Shown here piece by piece: positions 35,081-44,967 of a stretch of 64,000 nt of DNA. Source of the DNA: Ryuthela nishihirai (Eukaryota; Arthropoda; Arachnida; Araneae; Heptathelidae); contig JAWZYU010000019.1 of NCBI GenBank assembly GCA_038380435.1, positions 16,579,801 through 16,643,800 on the forward strand. Reading direction: 5' to 3'. The position numbers and the translations under genes are program-made. The notes beneath the pieces are model-generated. The model was given only the letters and a program-made list of their open reading frames with translations, made no database searches and was not told where the DNA came from. Each line of letters opens with the position of its first letter. Within the stretch, counting starts at the first letter, position 1.

Positions 35081-35539
35081 GACCTATGATATAATCTTGG
35101 CGAAACTCACTGAGCTGATTAAACATTCATCTACGATGTACAAATAGCATTACCCTTTGATAGTAACCATATTTACAGGTCAGATTCATTTTCTTTAATA
35201 TACATTGTCCTCTTTTGTCCCACAATAACCTTCCCTACAGCTAAAGGAATCCATGTCATCTGCCATATTTCAGCTGTAGCCAGACCTGCAATTTTCCCTC
35301 TGCATATTCACTGTCCCAACACTTCCATTTTGATTTGCATAAATGTAGCTCTACTCTTCCTAGGTGAGGCAATTTTTTTATGAGGAGTATGTTATTTTCA
35401 TTGTAGGCTCCAAGGAGCATGAATCTATTTTTTTTTTATCTTGTTTTCAAAAGAAAGGTGATCATTCACTTTGTCATTTGTCTCTTTGTCCATCCTAAAC
35501 ATTAATTTTTTTTTTTTGTTTTTGTTTTTAGAGATAAAA

Positions 35540-36060
35540 AAATTATATTTTTTGTTTAATAGGTATTGATGAAATACTACATTTGCACTTTCCAAATCTT
35601 CCAAAAGCTATAATTGCACCCTCTAACAGTGGAAAAAGTTGAAATTTCCAAAATTTTAAACGACTATTGCAAACAATGTATTTATGCTAGACATTTTAAA
35701 TTTGGGTGGTGAAATGTGAAATTATGAAGTTTCCATTGGCAATGAATCAGTTGACCCCTTTAGACCTGGGGGATGCAGCTCTTTTTGTTTTAAGAGATAA
35801 TTGTTTGTATTTAGAGATAAATAAAAAAATAAGTTGGATAGGTATGGATAAAATACTATAATTTGCATTTTTCAAATCTCCCAAAAGCTATAATTGTGAT
35901 CTCCTAATGGTTGAAAATTCCAAAATATTTAACAAATATAGCAAATGATGCATTTATGTTTGAAATTTGAGATTTTGGCAGTAGAATATAAAGTATACAA
36001 TTAAAAAGACCTTCTTGCTCAAAAATTAATTTAAAATAATTTAAAATTCTCTGTCATTGA
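35540..36060 (-). repeat. ~280-bp satellite-like repeat, opposite orientation
   Basis: Two copies about 280 bp apart (from CAAATCTTCCAAAAGCTATA at 35593 and CAAATCTCCCAAAAGCTATA at 35873), reverse complement of the array at 26930-27900. Confidence 0.68.
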
Positions 36061-36069
36061 GCAATAAAA

Positions 36070-38570
36070 TTTTAGAGTTTATCCTTCAAACTATTTGATG
36101 TTGAAAGTTCTTAGGAGAAAACTCTCAGAAGCTTTTCGGAGCAAAGACAGCGCTCCGTCTTCAGTGAAGTGATGCTATGTACTGACGTTAGGTCTGTTTA
36201 GACAAAGAGCTTCTTTCCACATGTCGTGAAGGGTGATTCCAGTGTCTCGGTTGCAGGTGGGGACGGATGAGGTCATTATTTCAATAGCCTCGCGGACTAT
36301 GGTTCCGTAGAAAGTGGATGCACGCGCAAGAAGTGTGGCGTGCTCCCAGTCTATTGTTGCTGTGTGTTGCACTGCTAGCTCAGAGGCGGCCGTCGTTAGC
36401 TTCTTTTGGCTGACATCAGTTTGGTGCTCCGCGAACCTTGTAAAGAGCGAATGGTTTTGCCGATGTAGTACACAACAGAATTATCCGTCAACTGTAGGGG
36501 AAATCGGTATACGCCCGATTTTTGAAGTAGGCTATATTTGTCCCTGTCCCTTTTGACTAATTTCTTCAAATCTGGAGCTGGGCTGAAAACAATTTTGATA
36601 TTATGGGTCTGAGTAATTTGTGGACCGATTCACATAGGACAGGAACGTAAGAAATAGGTCCGCCAAAAGTAGTACGTTCGGGGTCGGTGATTGGGAGGAG
36701 AGCCGAATCTCTTCTGTTTTGGTTTCTGTATATTTGCTGATAACTTTATCTATTGCTGTTGAGTTGTAGCCATGGGAAGCAGCGATGGAATGGATGTTTA
36801 AAATTTCTTCTTCAAGCAGTTGCTCATTTGAAGACACGGCGAAAGCCCTATGTGTGAGGGAACGGAAGGCTGCAATTTTTGTATGCCCATGGGGTGCATG
36901 AGTCTGCACGTATGACAGAAGGGACGTAGGTAGGCTTCCGGTATACCGACGTCGTCAAGGCTCCTGTGTCATCTTTTTGGATGAAAATATCTAAATAGGG
37001 GATGGCACTTCTATTCTCCTCCTCCTTCGTAAAGCTTATCGTGGGATATATATTGTTGGTAGAGTCAATGAGACTGTTTAATTGCTCATTGCTGCCATTC
37101 CAAATTAAAAATATATCGTCGACATAGCAACACCAGAAGAAGGGTAAAATTGCTGCTGAGTTGAATAATATTGTTTCAAGATCTTGAAGGACAATTTTGG
37201 ATATGATACCGGAAAGGGGTGAGCCCATGGGGGCCCCTGAGTCCTGCCTGTAGATTTGGTTGCCGAACTGGAAATAGTTGTTTTTGGTGACGAGTTTTAG
37301 AGCCTCATGAATGGCGTTGCTTTCGGGAAGGGAATTTTTTTGCGTTTCAATAATTTTTGTCCGAAACAACATGACTGCATCAAAAACTGGAGTGGACGGG
37401 AATAAAGAGACTATGTCAAGTGTGACAAATTTGCTGTCGGGAGGAATGGACAGATCCTTGAGTCTGTTAAGAAATTCCGCTGTCGACTTTATAGAAAATG
37501 GGTGATCGGAAATGAAATTAGATAGAAATTTCGACAAACTCTTTTCAAGAAAGAAAGTTGGAGAAGTTCTTTTGCACACGAGCGGCCGAATGGGATAATT
37601 ATCTTTGTGCACTTTGCACTGGGCAAACATTCGCGGTGCTTGGCAGTTGGATGGCACTGAGCTCTTCTTAAGGTCCTTGGGGAGCCACCTTTTTAGTTTT
37701 TTAGCCTGCAGACCTTGTTTTTGATGCTACTGGTGGAGTCAATATTTAAACGAGTGCAATGGGAGCTATTTATGAAGTCCAAAACTTTGGCATCATAGTC
37801 ACTCTTGTCCATTATGACAAACTGGCATGTTTTATCGGCTAAAGTGACTTCAATATCAGGGGTGTTTTGAACGTTTTTTAATGCCTGAAAATATTCCAAT
37901 GAAAAGTTCCTATCTGAGTAAGATGGAAAATTTTGTCGGGATTTCATGAATTTGAGGACTTTTTGTCTGATAGCATTAATTTTATGCTCTTCCAAATGTT
38001 CGCGCGCGTTGTTAATGATATTTTCGACTTCGGAGATTATTTCTTTTTTGTCCAAATTTCTGTGGAAAGGGCTGAATTTAGGGACATGTTCCAGAGCAGC
38101 CAGCTCGTTAAGGGGAAAAATTTTATTGGACAGATTAATAACAGGAAGGAGTTTAAAAATAGGGCAAAAAGGCTTATCTGAAGTTTGAGTGAGCCACTGG
38201 ATCTTTTTAAGATGTTTTCGTCTGGTGTCATTCTTGCGTTTTTCTTCTGTGTAGTGGAGCCTTTCTAGTAGATCCGTAAGCACGAGGGGAGGGCAGCTGT
38301 AGCAGAAGTCCTGGTGCGCCTGGTAGGCCTCTGTTTCAGTTCTTGAAATGTGCCGTCTGTTCTCTTGTATTAGAGCAAGGAGAAGCTTGACTTCCGCTGC
38401 GCGCAGCACATGTTGACATGAGCCAGGGAGGGAGGCTGCTGCGTGTTAGACGGATCGATTGTGGGATAACATTGTTGCGTCGGCAGTTCAGAAGAAACCA
38501 CAACTGTTCCAGATTCACGACAAGTTTTATCCGTAAAGACCGTAACGTTTTCCATTTTTCAAAACCTTAG
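36070..38570 (-). mobile_element. Penelope-like element with GIY-YIG endonuclease
   Basis: Reverse transcriptase on the - strand followed by a GIY-YIG domain, the arrangement of Penelope-like retroelements. It interrupts the ~280-bp repeat family, which continues on both sides (35540-36060 and 38590-38780). GC is higher than in the flanks. Exact ends are not defined. Confidence 0.82.
36175..38409 (-). pseudogene. Penelope-type reverse transcriptase/endonuclease, frameshifted
   Basis: N-terminal domain (37693-38409) with DLLERLHYTEEKRKNDTRRK and NFPSYSDRNFSLEYFQALK; RT core (36848-37657) with PIRPLVCKRTSPTFFLEKSL, FVTLDIVSLFPSTP, GAPMGSPLSG and the active site CYVDDIFLIW; post-RT segment (36601-36909); GIY-YIG domain with GVYRF near 36510 and YYIGKT at 36453-36470, then FAEHQTDVS and a REAIEI Glu at about 36280. 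Frame shifts occur near 37700 and 36880, and there are breaks around 36600. All catalytic motifs are readable, so the copy is not very old. Confidence 0.85.
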
Positions 38571-38589
38571 GTAGTTTTAATTTATATTA

Positions 38590-38780
38590 TTAGAGATCAC
38601 TAAATATGGAAGCAACAAAACTTTTAACAAATGTTGCAAGTGATCTGTTTATGGTAGAAATTTTTAATTTTGGTGGTAAAGTGTCAAGAGATATTCCACT
38701 GACAACAGCAATTTGGCCCCTTTTCTCAGAGGGGTGTAAGAAAAGCAACCTTTTAAATTTAAGGAATCAAAGACAAATAT
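38590..38780 (-). repeat. ~280-bp repeat, further copy
   Basis: Continuation of the opposite-orientation repeat beyond the Penelope element, with the TTTTGGTGGTAAAGTG segment aligning to GGGTGGTGAAATGTG of the 35.7-kb copy. Confidence 0.5.
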
Positions 38781-39330
38781 TTTTTTTTATGTGGTATAAT
38801 TACTAATAAAATAATACTATTTTCATTTTCCCCATCATCCATTAGTTCAAATTAAAACTTTTAAGGAGTGAAAAAGTACTCATATGAAAATCTCCTTTCT
38901 CTTTGAAAATAAGATTCCCATATGTGCCAGAGTGGTATACCTTCTTCTAGTTCCAAATTAAACTGACGTCTAGGCATTTATATCTCTTAACCATCTGAGA
39001 TATGAGTGTTAAACTTCAACAAAAATTCATCAAGAACAGAGGTGCTGAAGACGCAAACTCACTGACACTAGGGACCAAATTGTCCCATTTTTGATGGTTA
39101 CAATAAAATATCTCAAAAATAAAAAAAAAAGTTCATCCAATAGAAATGTGAAATGGTCTGCATTCGAACTGCTTTTATATACTCACTAAGAACATTGCAA
39201 TTTTGTAAGCAAAATAAATAAATAAATAAATAAATAACATAATAAATGCAAAAAATACAATAATAACTTAAGTTTAAATTATTTCTAACAGGCATGTTTA
39301 TTACTGGTAGTTGCATTCCTAAAAAAGTTA
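38781..39330. other. AT-rich spacer with (AAAT)n
   Basis: A short tetranucleotide run lies at about 39211-39235. No gene recognised. Confidence 0.5.
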
Positions 39331-39590
39331 ATTATAATTTTAAAAAACTTAAGACAATGATTCACTGAGTAAATTTCCTAATATTTCGACAGTAACCAAG
39401 CATATCGTTCATGGTGCCATGAACTATATGCTTGGTTATTGGTTACCTATAATCTGGTAACCACTACTACAAAAAGAAAGTTCCAAGAAAGCTGCAACCT
39501 CCTCGGAAGAACCCAGTCAGGGTTTGAAATATTAGGAAATTTACTCACAAGTAAGTGAATCATTGTCTTAACGTTTTTTAAATTATTATT
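39331..39590. mobile_element. MITE with ~57-bp terminal inverted repeats
   Basis: Left arm 39331-39387 and right arm 39526-39590 are reverse complements with few mismatches (the AAGACAATGATTCACT and GTAAATTTCCTAATATTTC blocks are shared; the right arm has about eight extra bases). A second hairpin with 21-bp arms and one mismatch (39394-39437, loop TG) lies next to the left arm. No coding capacity. Confidence 0.75.
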
Positions 39591-39594
39591 AACT

Positions 39595-40297
39595 AACTAT
39601 TCTAAGACAGCCATGAATACAGTCATTCCTGAAAAAGATTGTGTAAACTGAAACTATATTATTTTGTCATAACAAATAACAGTATAGGTGGGGTTTACAT
39701 TCCAAGCCACATCACTCAACTCTTTTTATTCATACTATGTATAATTACTCTAGTATTGTTATTAATGTATTATACCTATACATTTCTTATATATATTATT
39801 TGTTGGAGTCATTTACTGGGTAAGGAAACAAATTCAAAAGGAATGAAAATAGTTACAATATGTGGTAAATGAGGAAACAGGGAATGGAGCAGAGAATGGC
39901 AAAGTGCTAGTTCATTCGCCTACATACTTTTACAATGAATTTTAATCATACTAATAATGATAAAAATTTAATATTCAAATAAGAAAAGAAATTGTTCTAG
40001 TTTTCACACTCACAAATAGCCATATGGATGAAAATACAGCAAGGCACCTAAATTTGCAAAAGATGCACATCTTAGCTAGCACAAGAAAATACAAAGAATA
40101 ATATGTGTCTATCCTAGGACAAGAAAGGTTGATGCAATGTGTAGCTTTCCTTTATGAAATGCTTGGGGTTCATTTCACACAAGGCCACCACATGATAATC
40201 ACATTCAAGAGATTGCATTATTTGGAAAGTTTCCCTATATGTAAATTGTGTTAAATATGCGTATCTGAATTCATGTCATTCAGAAGCAACTTGTAAC
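39595..40297. other. AT-rich spacer
   Basis: No gene recognised. Confidence 0.4.
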
Positions 40298-40964
40298 TCA
40301 GGGGAGAAAAGAATTGAAAACGCAATTTTGGGAAGCCTTATTACAGTAACCAACAGATATTTGTTCCTAATGATGATTTATTAGTAACACAGAAAAGGTC
40401 AACATTCTGAAGATTATTGAGAAACTAGCAGGTTATGCCAGACTTGCTGTTGGTGAGTGCATTTCTCCAGCCTTGTATATAGCTCATTATGGATTATCCA
40501 CATTGGGGAGATACAATGGAACAACTGTTTACACAACATTTCTTTTTTGAAGAGAAGAAAAGCCACAAAGTGATTGAGCAACTAACAATTGATAGGTTAA
40601 AAGCAATGTAGGAAAATAGGCCTACATTGCTTTTCAATTCAGCACAATTTTTCTCCCCTGAGTTAGAAATAAAATATATTTAAGCTCACTCTTGAATTGA
40701 GTTTTATGAAGTAAAAAATATTTATATTAAGGTTTCAAAATTTGGCATAGTAAAGACACTATGCTTTAAACTGTGAAAGATATTGAATTCTGAATTCATA
40801 TTTTTATATGAAATGTTACAAACTCAGAAAAATGCTACTTTCCTGAATCTGCAGAATGTTGACACCTTTTCTGTGTTACTAATAAATTATCATTAGGAAC
40901 AAATATCTGTTGGTTACTGTAATAAGGCTTCCCAAAATTGCATTTTCAATTCATTTCTCCCCTG
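40298..40964. repeat. Foldback with ~110-bp arms
   Basis: Arms 40298-40407 and 40854-40964 are close reverse complements (shared blocks include CAATTTTGGGAAGCCTTATT, CAGTAACCAACAGATATTTG). The spacer holds one copy of the unknown coding-like segment described at 42467. A further small palindrome, AAAAGCAATGTAGG and its complement, lies at 40599-40634. Confidence 0.72.
40422..40620 (+). pseudogene. Copy 1 of an unidentified coding-like segment
   Basis: Translates as KLAGYARLAVGECISPALYI then AHYGL, after which a 2-base deletion relative to copy 2 shifts the frame. Otherwise nearly identical to the reverse complement of 42467-42673. An acceptor-like site (TAACACAG, ending about 40391) lies upstream. 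Family unknown. Confidence 0.4.
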
Positions 40965-40980
40965 AATTCTTGATTAACAA

Positions 40981-42466
40981 ATCCTAAATTTATGTTCAAT
41001 ATCCCTGATCTGAGATATATAAATAGCACATCAGTAATCAATATCAAGTTGTACATTGATTAATAGCTATTAGAATAACAGGATTCATACAAAGGATCAT
41101 TTTAATTAAGAACCCATGAAAATTGAATAACTTTTTGCAGAAAGAGTGCTAGAGGTATGAAATTTTAAAGTAACAGTCTCTATTATCTGCATAGTGTCAT
41201 CATCCGTTGACAGCCAGCTACACTATGAATGCATATGTGCAGTGCAAATGGAAAACAATATGGCATTAAGTGTAGAGGAGCATTATTCATGGTGAAAAAA
41301 AACCCCTAAAAAACCCTTAATATGGTGCAACACTTAGTAGAGGGAACTTCAGTTCTCTTCACTAAGTTTGCACATAAATGTGGTTGCTGATTGGATGATG
41401 TCAACATGAGAGTGTGATCAAAAATCCTAAGTCAAAGTGATTCAAAATGGTGGAAAAATCAAATGTTAATTTATAGTGCAAAGAAGCTACAGTTATTTAA
41501 TAAAAGTTTCTAATGTAGCGTACTTTAAAGATATAATCGATTAGAAATCATGGTAAGTCTGAAATTCTCATTTCTTTGGAAGACACTTTTTTAATTAGAA
41601 CTATGTTGCACTAAGATGCCATGAAACATTGGAATAGCAGTAAAGTAAAACAATAATTACTATTGGTTAGTTACTTATAAATCTTTTAATTTTATACTGA
41701 AAACTATCTTACAACATCAAACAAATTAATATGAAAGTATTACAGAAAAGTATTAAATATTTGTCATACATATAATAAAATTCTAACAAGTTATTTTAAT
41801 GATCACTTGGAAAAGCTGAGTTTATTGCAGCACTTCCATTTTTGACTTCCGATTGAAAAGTACAGTTCTAATCCAACCATGACTGAAGCTTGTTTTTTCC
41901 CCAATATGCTGTTTTTCATGCTTCTTTTTTACCTGTGATATATAAATATCCAACATATCATCACTTGCCAAAGAATGCAGTGTATTACCTACTAGTATTT
42001 TTGTTAATTCATTTAGTAATAAAAAACAATTTGTGTGTTAATGTTATATTTTAAATGAAACATGATGCATTTATTATGAATTATTATGCTTATTATTTAT
42101 AATGTTATTTGTTTTTAGGACTACACATAATTTTACTATGGAATTGCTGAAGTAATTTTAATATTTTATTATGTTTATTACTTTTTTCATTAATATTTAC
42201 TCAGTAAATAAAATGCACCATTACAATTAATTATTATTTTAAGTAATTAGTAATTGCACTTCTGCCATTAGTTACTGTTTTACATTGGGGATAATATTTC
42301 ATTCCTTGTACTGTCTTCTTCAGTCTGGTTTGTATACACCCACTGACAAAATTCAGGAGCAACTGCTGACCATTCCTTTATTTAAATTAACAATAGAGAA
42401 TTTAATTGTCTTTAAAACCTATTTCAAATATGGGTTTCGCTGAAATTTAACTTTACTCATATTTAC
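40981..42466. other. AT-rich spacer
   Basis: No gene recognised. A Met codon directly followed by a strong donor-like GTAAGT occurs at about 41550, but no second exon could be tied to it. Confidence 0.4.
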
Positions 42467-42673
42467 CTATTTTCCTACATTGCTTTTAACTTATCAATTG
42501 TTAGTTGCTCAATCACTTTGTGGCTTTTCTTCTCTTCAAAAAAGTAATGTTGTGTAAACAGATGTTCCACTGTATCTCCCCAATGTGGGGACAATTCATA
42601 ATGAGCTATATACAAGGCTGGAGAAATGCACTCACCAACAGCAAATGAATTATCTGGCATAACCTGCTAGTTT
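42467..42673 (-). CDS. Copy 2 of an unidentified coding-like segment
   Basis: Open - strand frame of 61 residues ending at a stop: VGECISPALYIAHYELSPHW, GDTVEHLFTQHYFFEEKKSH and KVIEQLTIDKLKAM. Composition is like a real globular protein C-terminus, not like translated AT-rich DNA. I do not recognise the family. Copy 1 at 40422-40620 is in the opposite orientation about 2 kb away. It may be the last exon of a host gene captured and multiplied by a transposon, or part of an unknown element. Confidence 0.4.
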
Positions 42674-44150
42674 TAAAGCCAGGAAAAAATACAACAGTAA
42701 AATATCTCCAGCAGAAAAACATCAGCTTCCACCTTCAAATACAGTATCATTAATTTTGTTGCATGCTCCTTTTTAATGCATATAAAAGCAAGAAAAAATA
42801 TTTTTCTCATCCTTTCCTCCCACATTAGTACAATAGTTACTATAGTTTTTTTTTCTTCTATATTATTGAAAAATAATTTTTTTAAGAATTGTTATTCTGT
42901 TAATTAATAATAAAAAATTTCCATTAATTAATAATTTATCTAATTTTTGAAATTTATAAATTTTATTTTTGTTTTACTTATTGTAGAGATAAACATGGCA
43001 GTGGTGAGAGAATATCAAAGAAAGGAAGTCATTTGGTATAGGCACACCAATTCATCCCCAAAAATAATGAAAACATTGTGAGAGGCACTGGACTATGAAA
43101 AGAAAATTGATTTTAATGAAGCGAATTCTGCCTAAAATCAGTTTAATTGTTTTTTAGTGTATTGCATTAGTATTTTCTGTGCTGAGAGAGAAGAATAGTG
43201 CCAGTTCTTATAAAACATGAGTTAAAAAGAATTTAAATGTCCATGATAGCAAGACTGAAAAAAAGAAGGTATATTTGAAGGCATTGTTAATTTTATTATT
43301 TTTGACAATTTTTATGGAAAAGCTTGCTTTTAGTTAAGTAATATTTTTTATCATAGCTGTGTTATGTATATATATCATATGTTAGTTAAAGTACCTTGAT
43401 TTTCAAATATTAAAACAGCAATACTAAACAGCACTCTTTTATTAATATTTCATTTGAGTGCTGTACAAAGTTTACTAAGCTGTGTGTAGTAGAGTATTCT
43501 GTCTACTAGTCAAACATTCCAATGTTTAAAACGAAAGTATTCAAGTTGGGAAACAATTAAAGTGAGTTGTGCATGTCACCTTAACTCATTTTCTTCCTCA
43601 AGTTTGTGTCTTTTGTAAGTACTTATTGAGTTAATATACTTGATGTGATATTTTCATTCAAGTAACCAACTTATTTGATATTTTTATATATTTTCATGGG
43701 TTATTGTAAATATCCATTCTTTGACTCTAGATCAGTGGTTTTCAAACTATCATGTGCACCCATGGGATAGTAAATGCTAATAGCATGTAATATAAAAATA
43801 ATGTAAACAATATTAGTGGGTGATAGTGTCACCTCTTAATGTGTTATTATATATTACACAAGAAATATTTTATGATAGTTGACAATCCATTGTCATAGTA
43901 TTTCACATCACCAAGTAAAGATAATATTGTCATTCAGATGGCCATTTATAAGGATAATTTTGATTACAGATCTAAATATTTGTATAAATTCAATGTAAAT
44001 ACTACTGACAGTGAAGAACATTAAAGGATCATGATGGGTACTGAGAGCAAAATATTTCATAAATTAGGGTTGACTAATGCTGATGTTCATATATGATGAA
44101 AGCATGCTGTATTGTTGAAACATATCTTGTTGATAATAATTCTGGTAAAT
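42674..44150. other. AT-rich spacer
   Basis: No gene recognised. Low-complexity A/T runs. Confidence 0.4.
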
Positions 44151-44154
44151 GTAT

Positions 44155-44963
44155 TGTAACACTCCAAAGATTTAATGACTTTCTGCCACTTCTTTTCTCC
44201 CACTCTGTAATGGGCCAAAGAATTGAAAATACTTTTAAAGTTTGGACCCTGATCCAATAATTATTAATAATAATTTATCCAATAATTATTCAAGCTCCGG
44301 ATATCAAAGTCGTGCGCCAGGCAATAATTAACAAATTGCCAAAATAAAGTTCAATTATGATTCGACGAGCATATAACTACTATTATTATTTATTGTTAAG
44401 ATTATATGAGTCCAGCGAGCGTTACTTAACGAGTAAGAATTAAAAAAATTAAATGATTGTCAAAATTCTAATGCAAATTCTAATCAAAACAATTAACATT
44501 GCTCAAGAGAAAAAATAGTAAAGATTCAAAGAAGGTTTATATAACAAACAAATTTATTTCCAAAATTATTTCAAACACTCACCACTCCAATGAAGAAGAT
44601 ATTACATCATTTCTATCTACTCGTCAACTGACTTCTCAAAAACTCCAACTGATTCTGTCTCCTGTGACTAACATGTCACAGTTTTAACAAGCGTACAGGC
44701 TTGACAACACATGTCTGTTGCACCAGAAAAGACATTTGCATAAAATGATGAGCACGCAAGCTATGATGCAAGAGAGGGCGTGTCCTTGTACATGCGCTTT
44801 ATCGGGTGACAATCGAAAGTTCAGAGTTGCGCATGCGCAACTATGCTCTTGGAAACGAGAGCTGTGATGCCAAAAATGAAATAAAAATCCCCAAAATGAT
44901 AAATATAACATAAATTAAACAAAACTGGTTAAGGTAAATAAAATGGAATGAGGGAGCATCACA
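44155..44963. repeat. Solo LTR with target duplication
   Basis: TGTAACACTCC to GAGCATCACA, 809 bp, flanked on both sides by GTAT (44151-44154 and 44964-44967). Same subfamily as 10193-11016 (CGCCAGGCAATAATT and GCTCAAGAGAAAAAATAG blocks). The internal region was lost by LTR-LTR recombination. Confidence 0.88.
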
Positions 44964-44967
44964 GTAT

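Larger units (their letters stand above)
31865..35387 (-). mobile_element. Outer Tc1-like element with nested insertions
   Basis: Inverted ends ACTCCTCATAAAAAAA(A)TTG at about 31866-31886 and the reverse complement at 35370-35387, each next to TA. Subtracting the inserted LTR (31979-34106) leaves about 1.4 kb, the usual Tc1 size. The transposase remains lie on the - strand (34107-34440). Confidence 0.72.

Noticed and set aside
41540..41570. First exon with ATG directly followed by GTAAGT
   Set aside because: A single Met codon before a donor-like site is not evidence of a gene without a matching downstream exon.
42985..43045. Possible exon after a TTATTGTAG acceptor (RDKHGSGERISKKGSHLV)
   Set aside because: Too short, ends at a stop, no partner exon and no recognised family.
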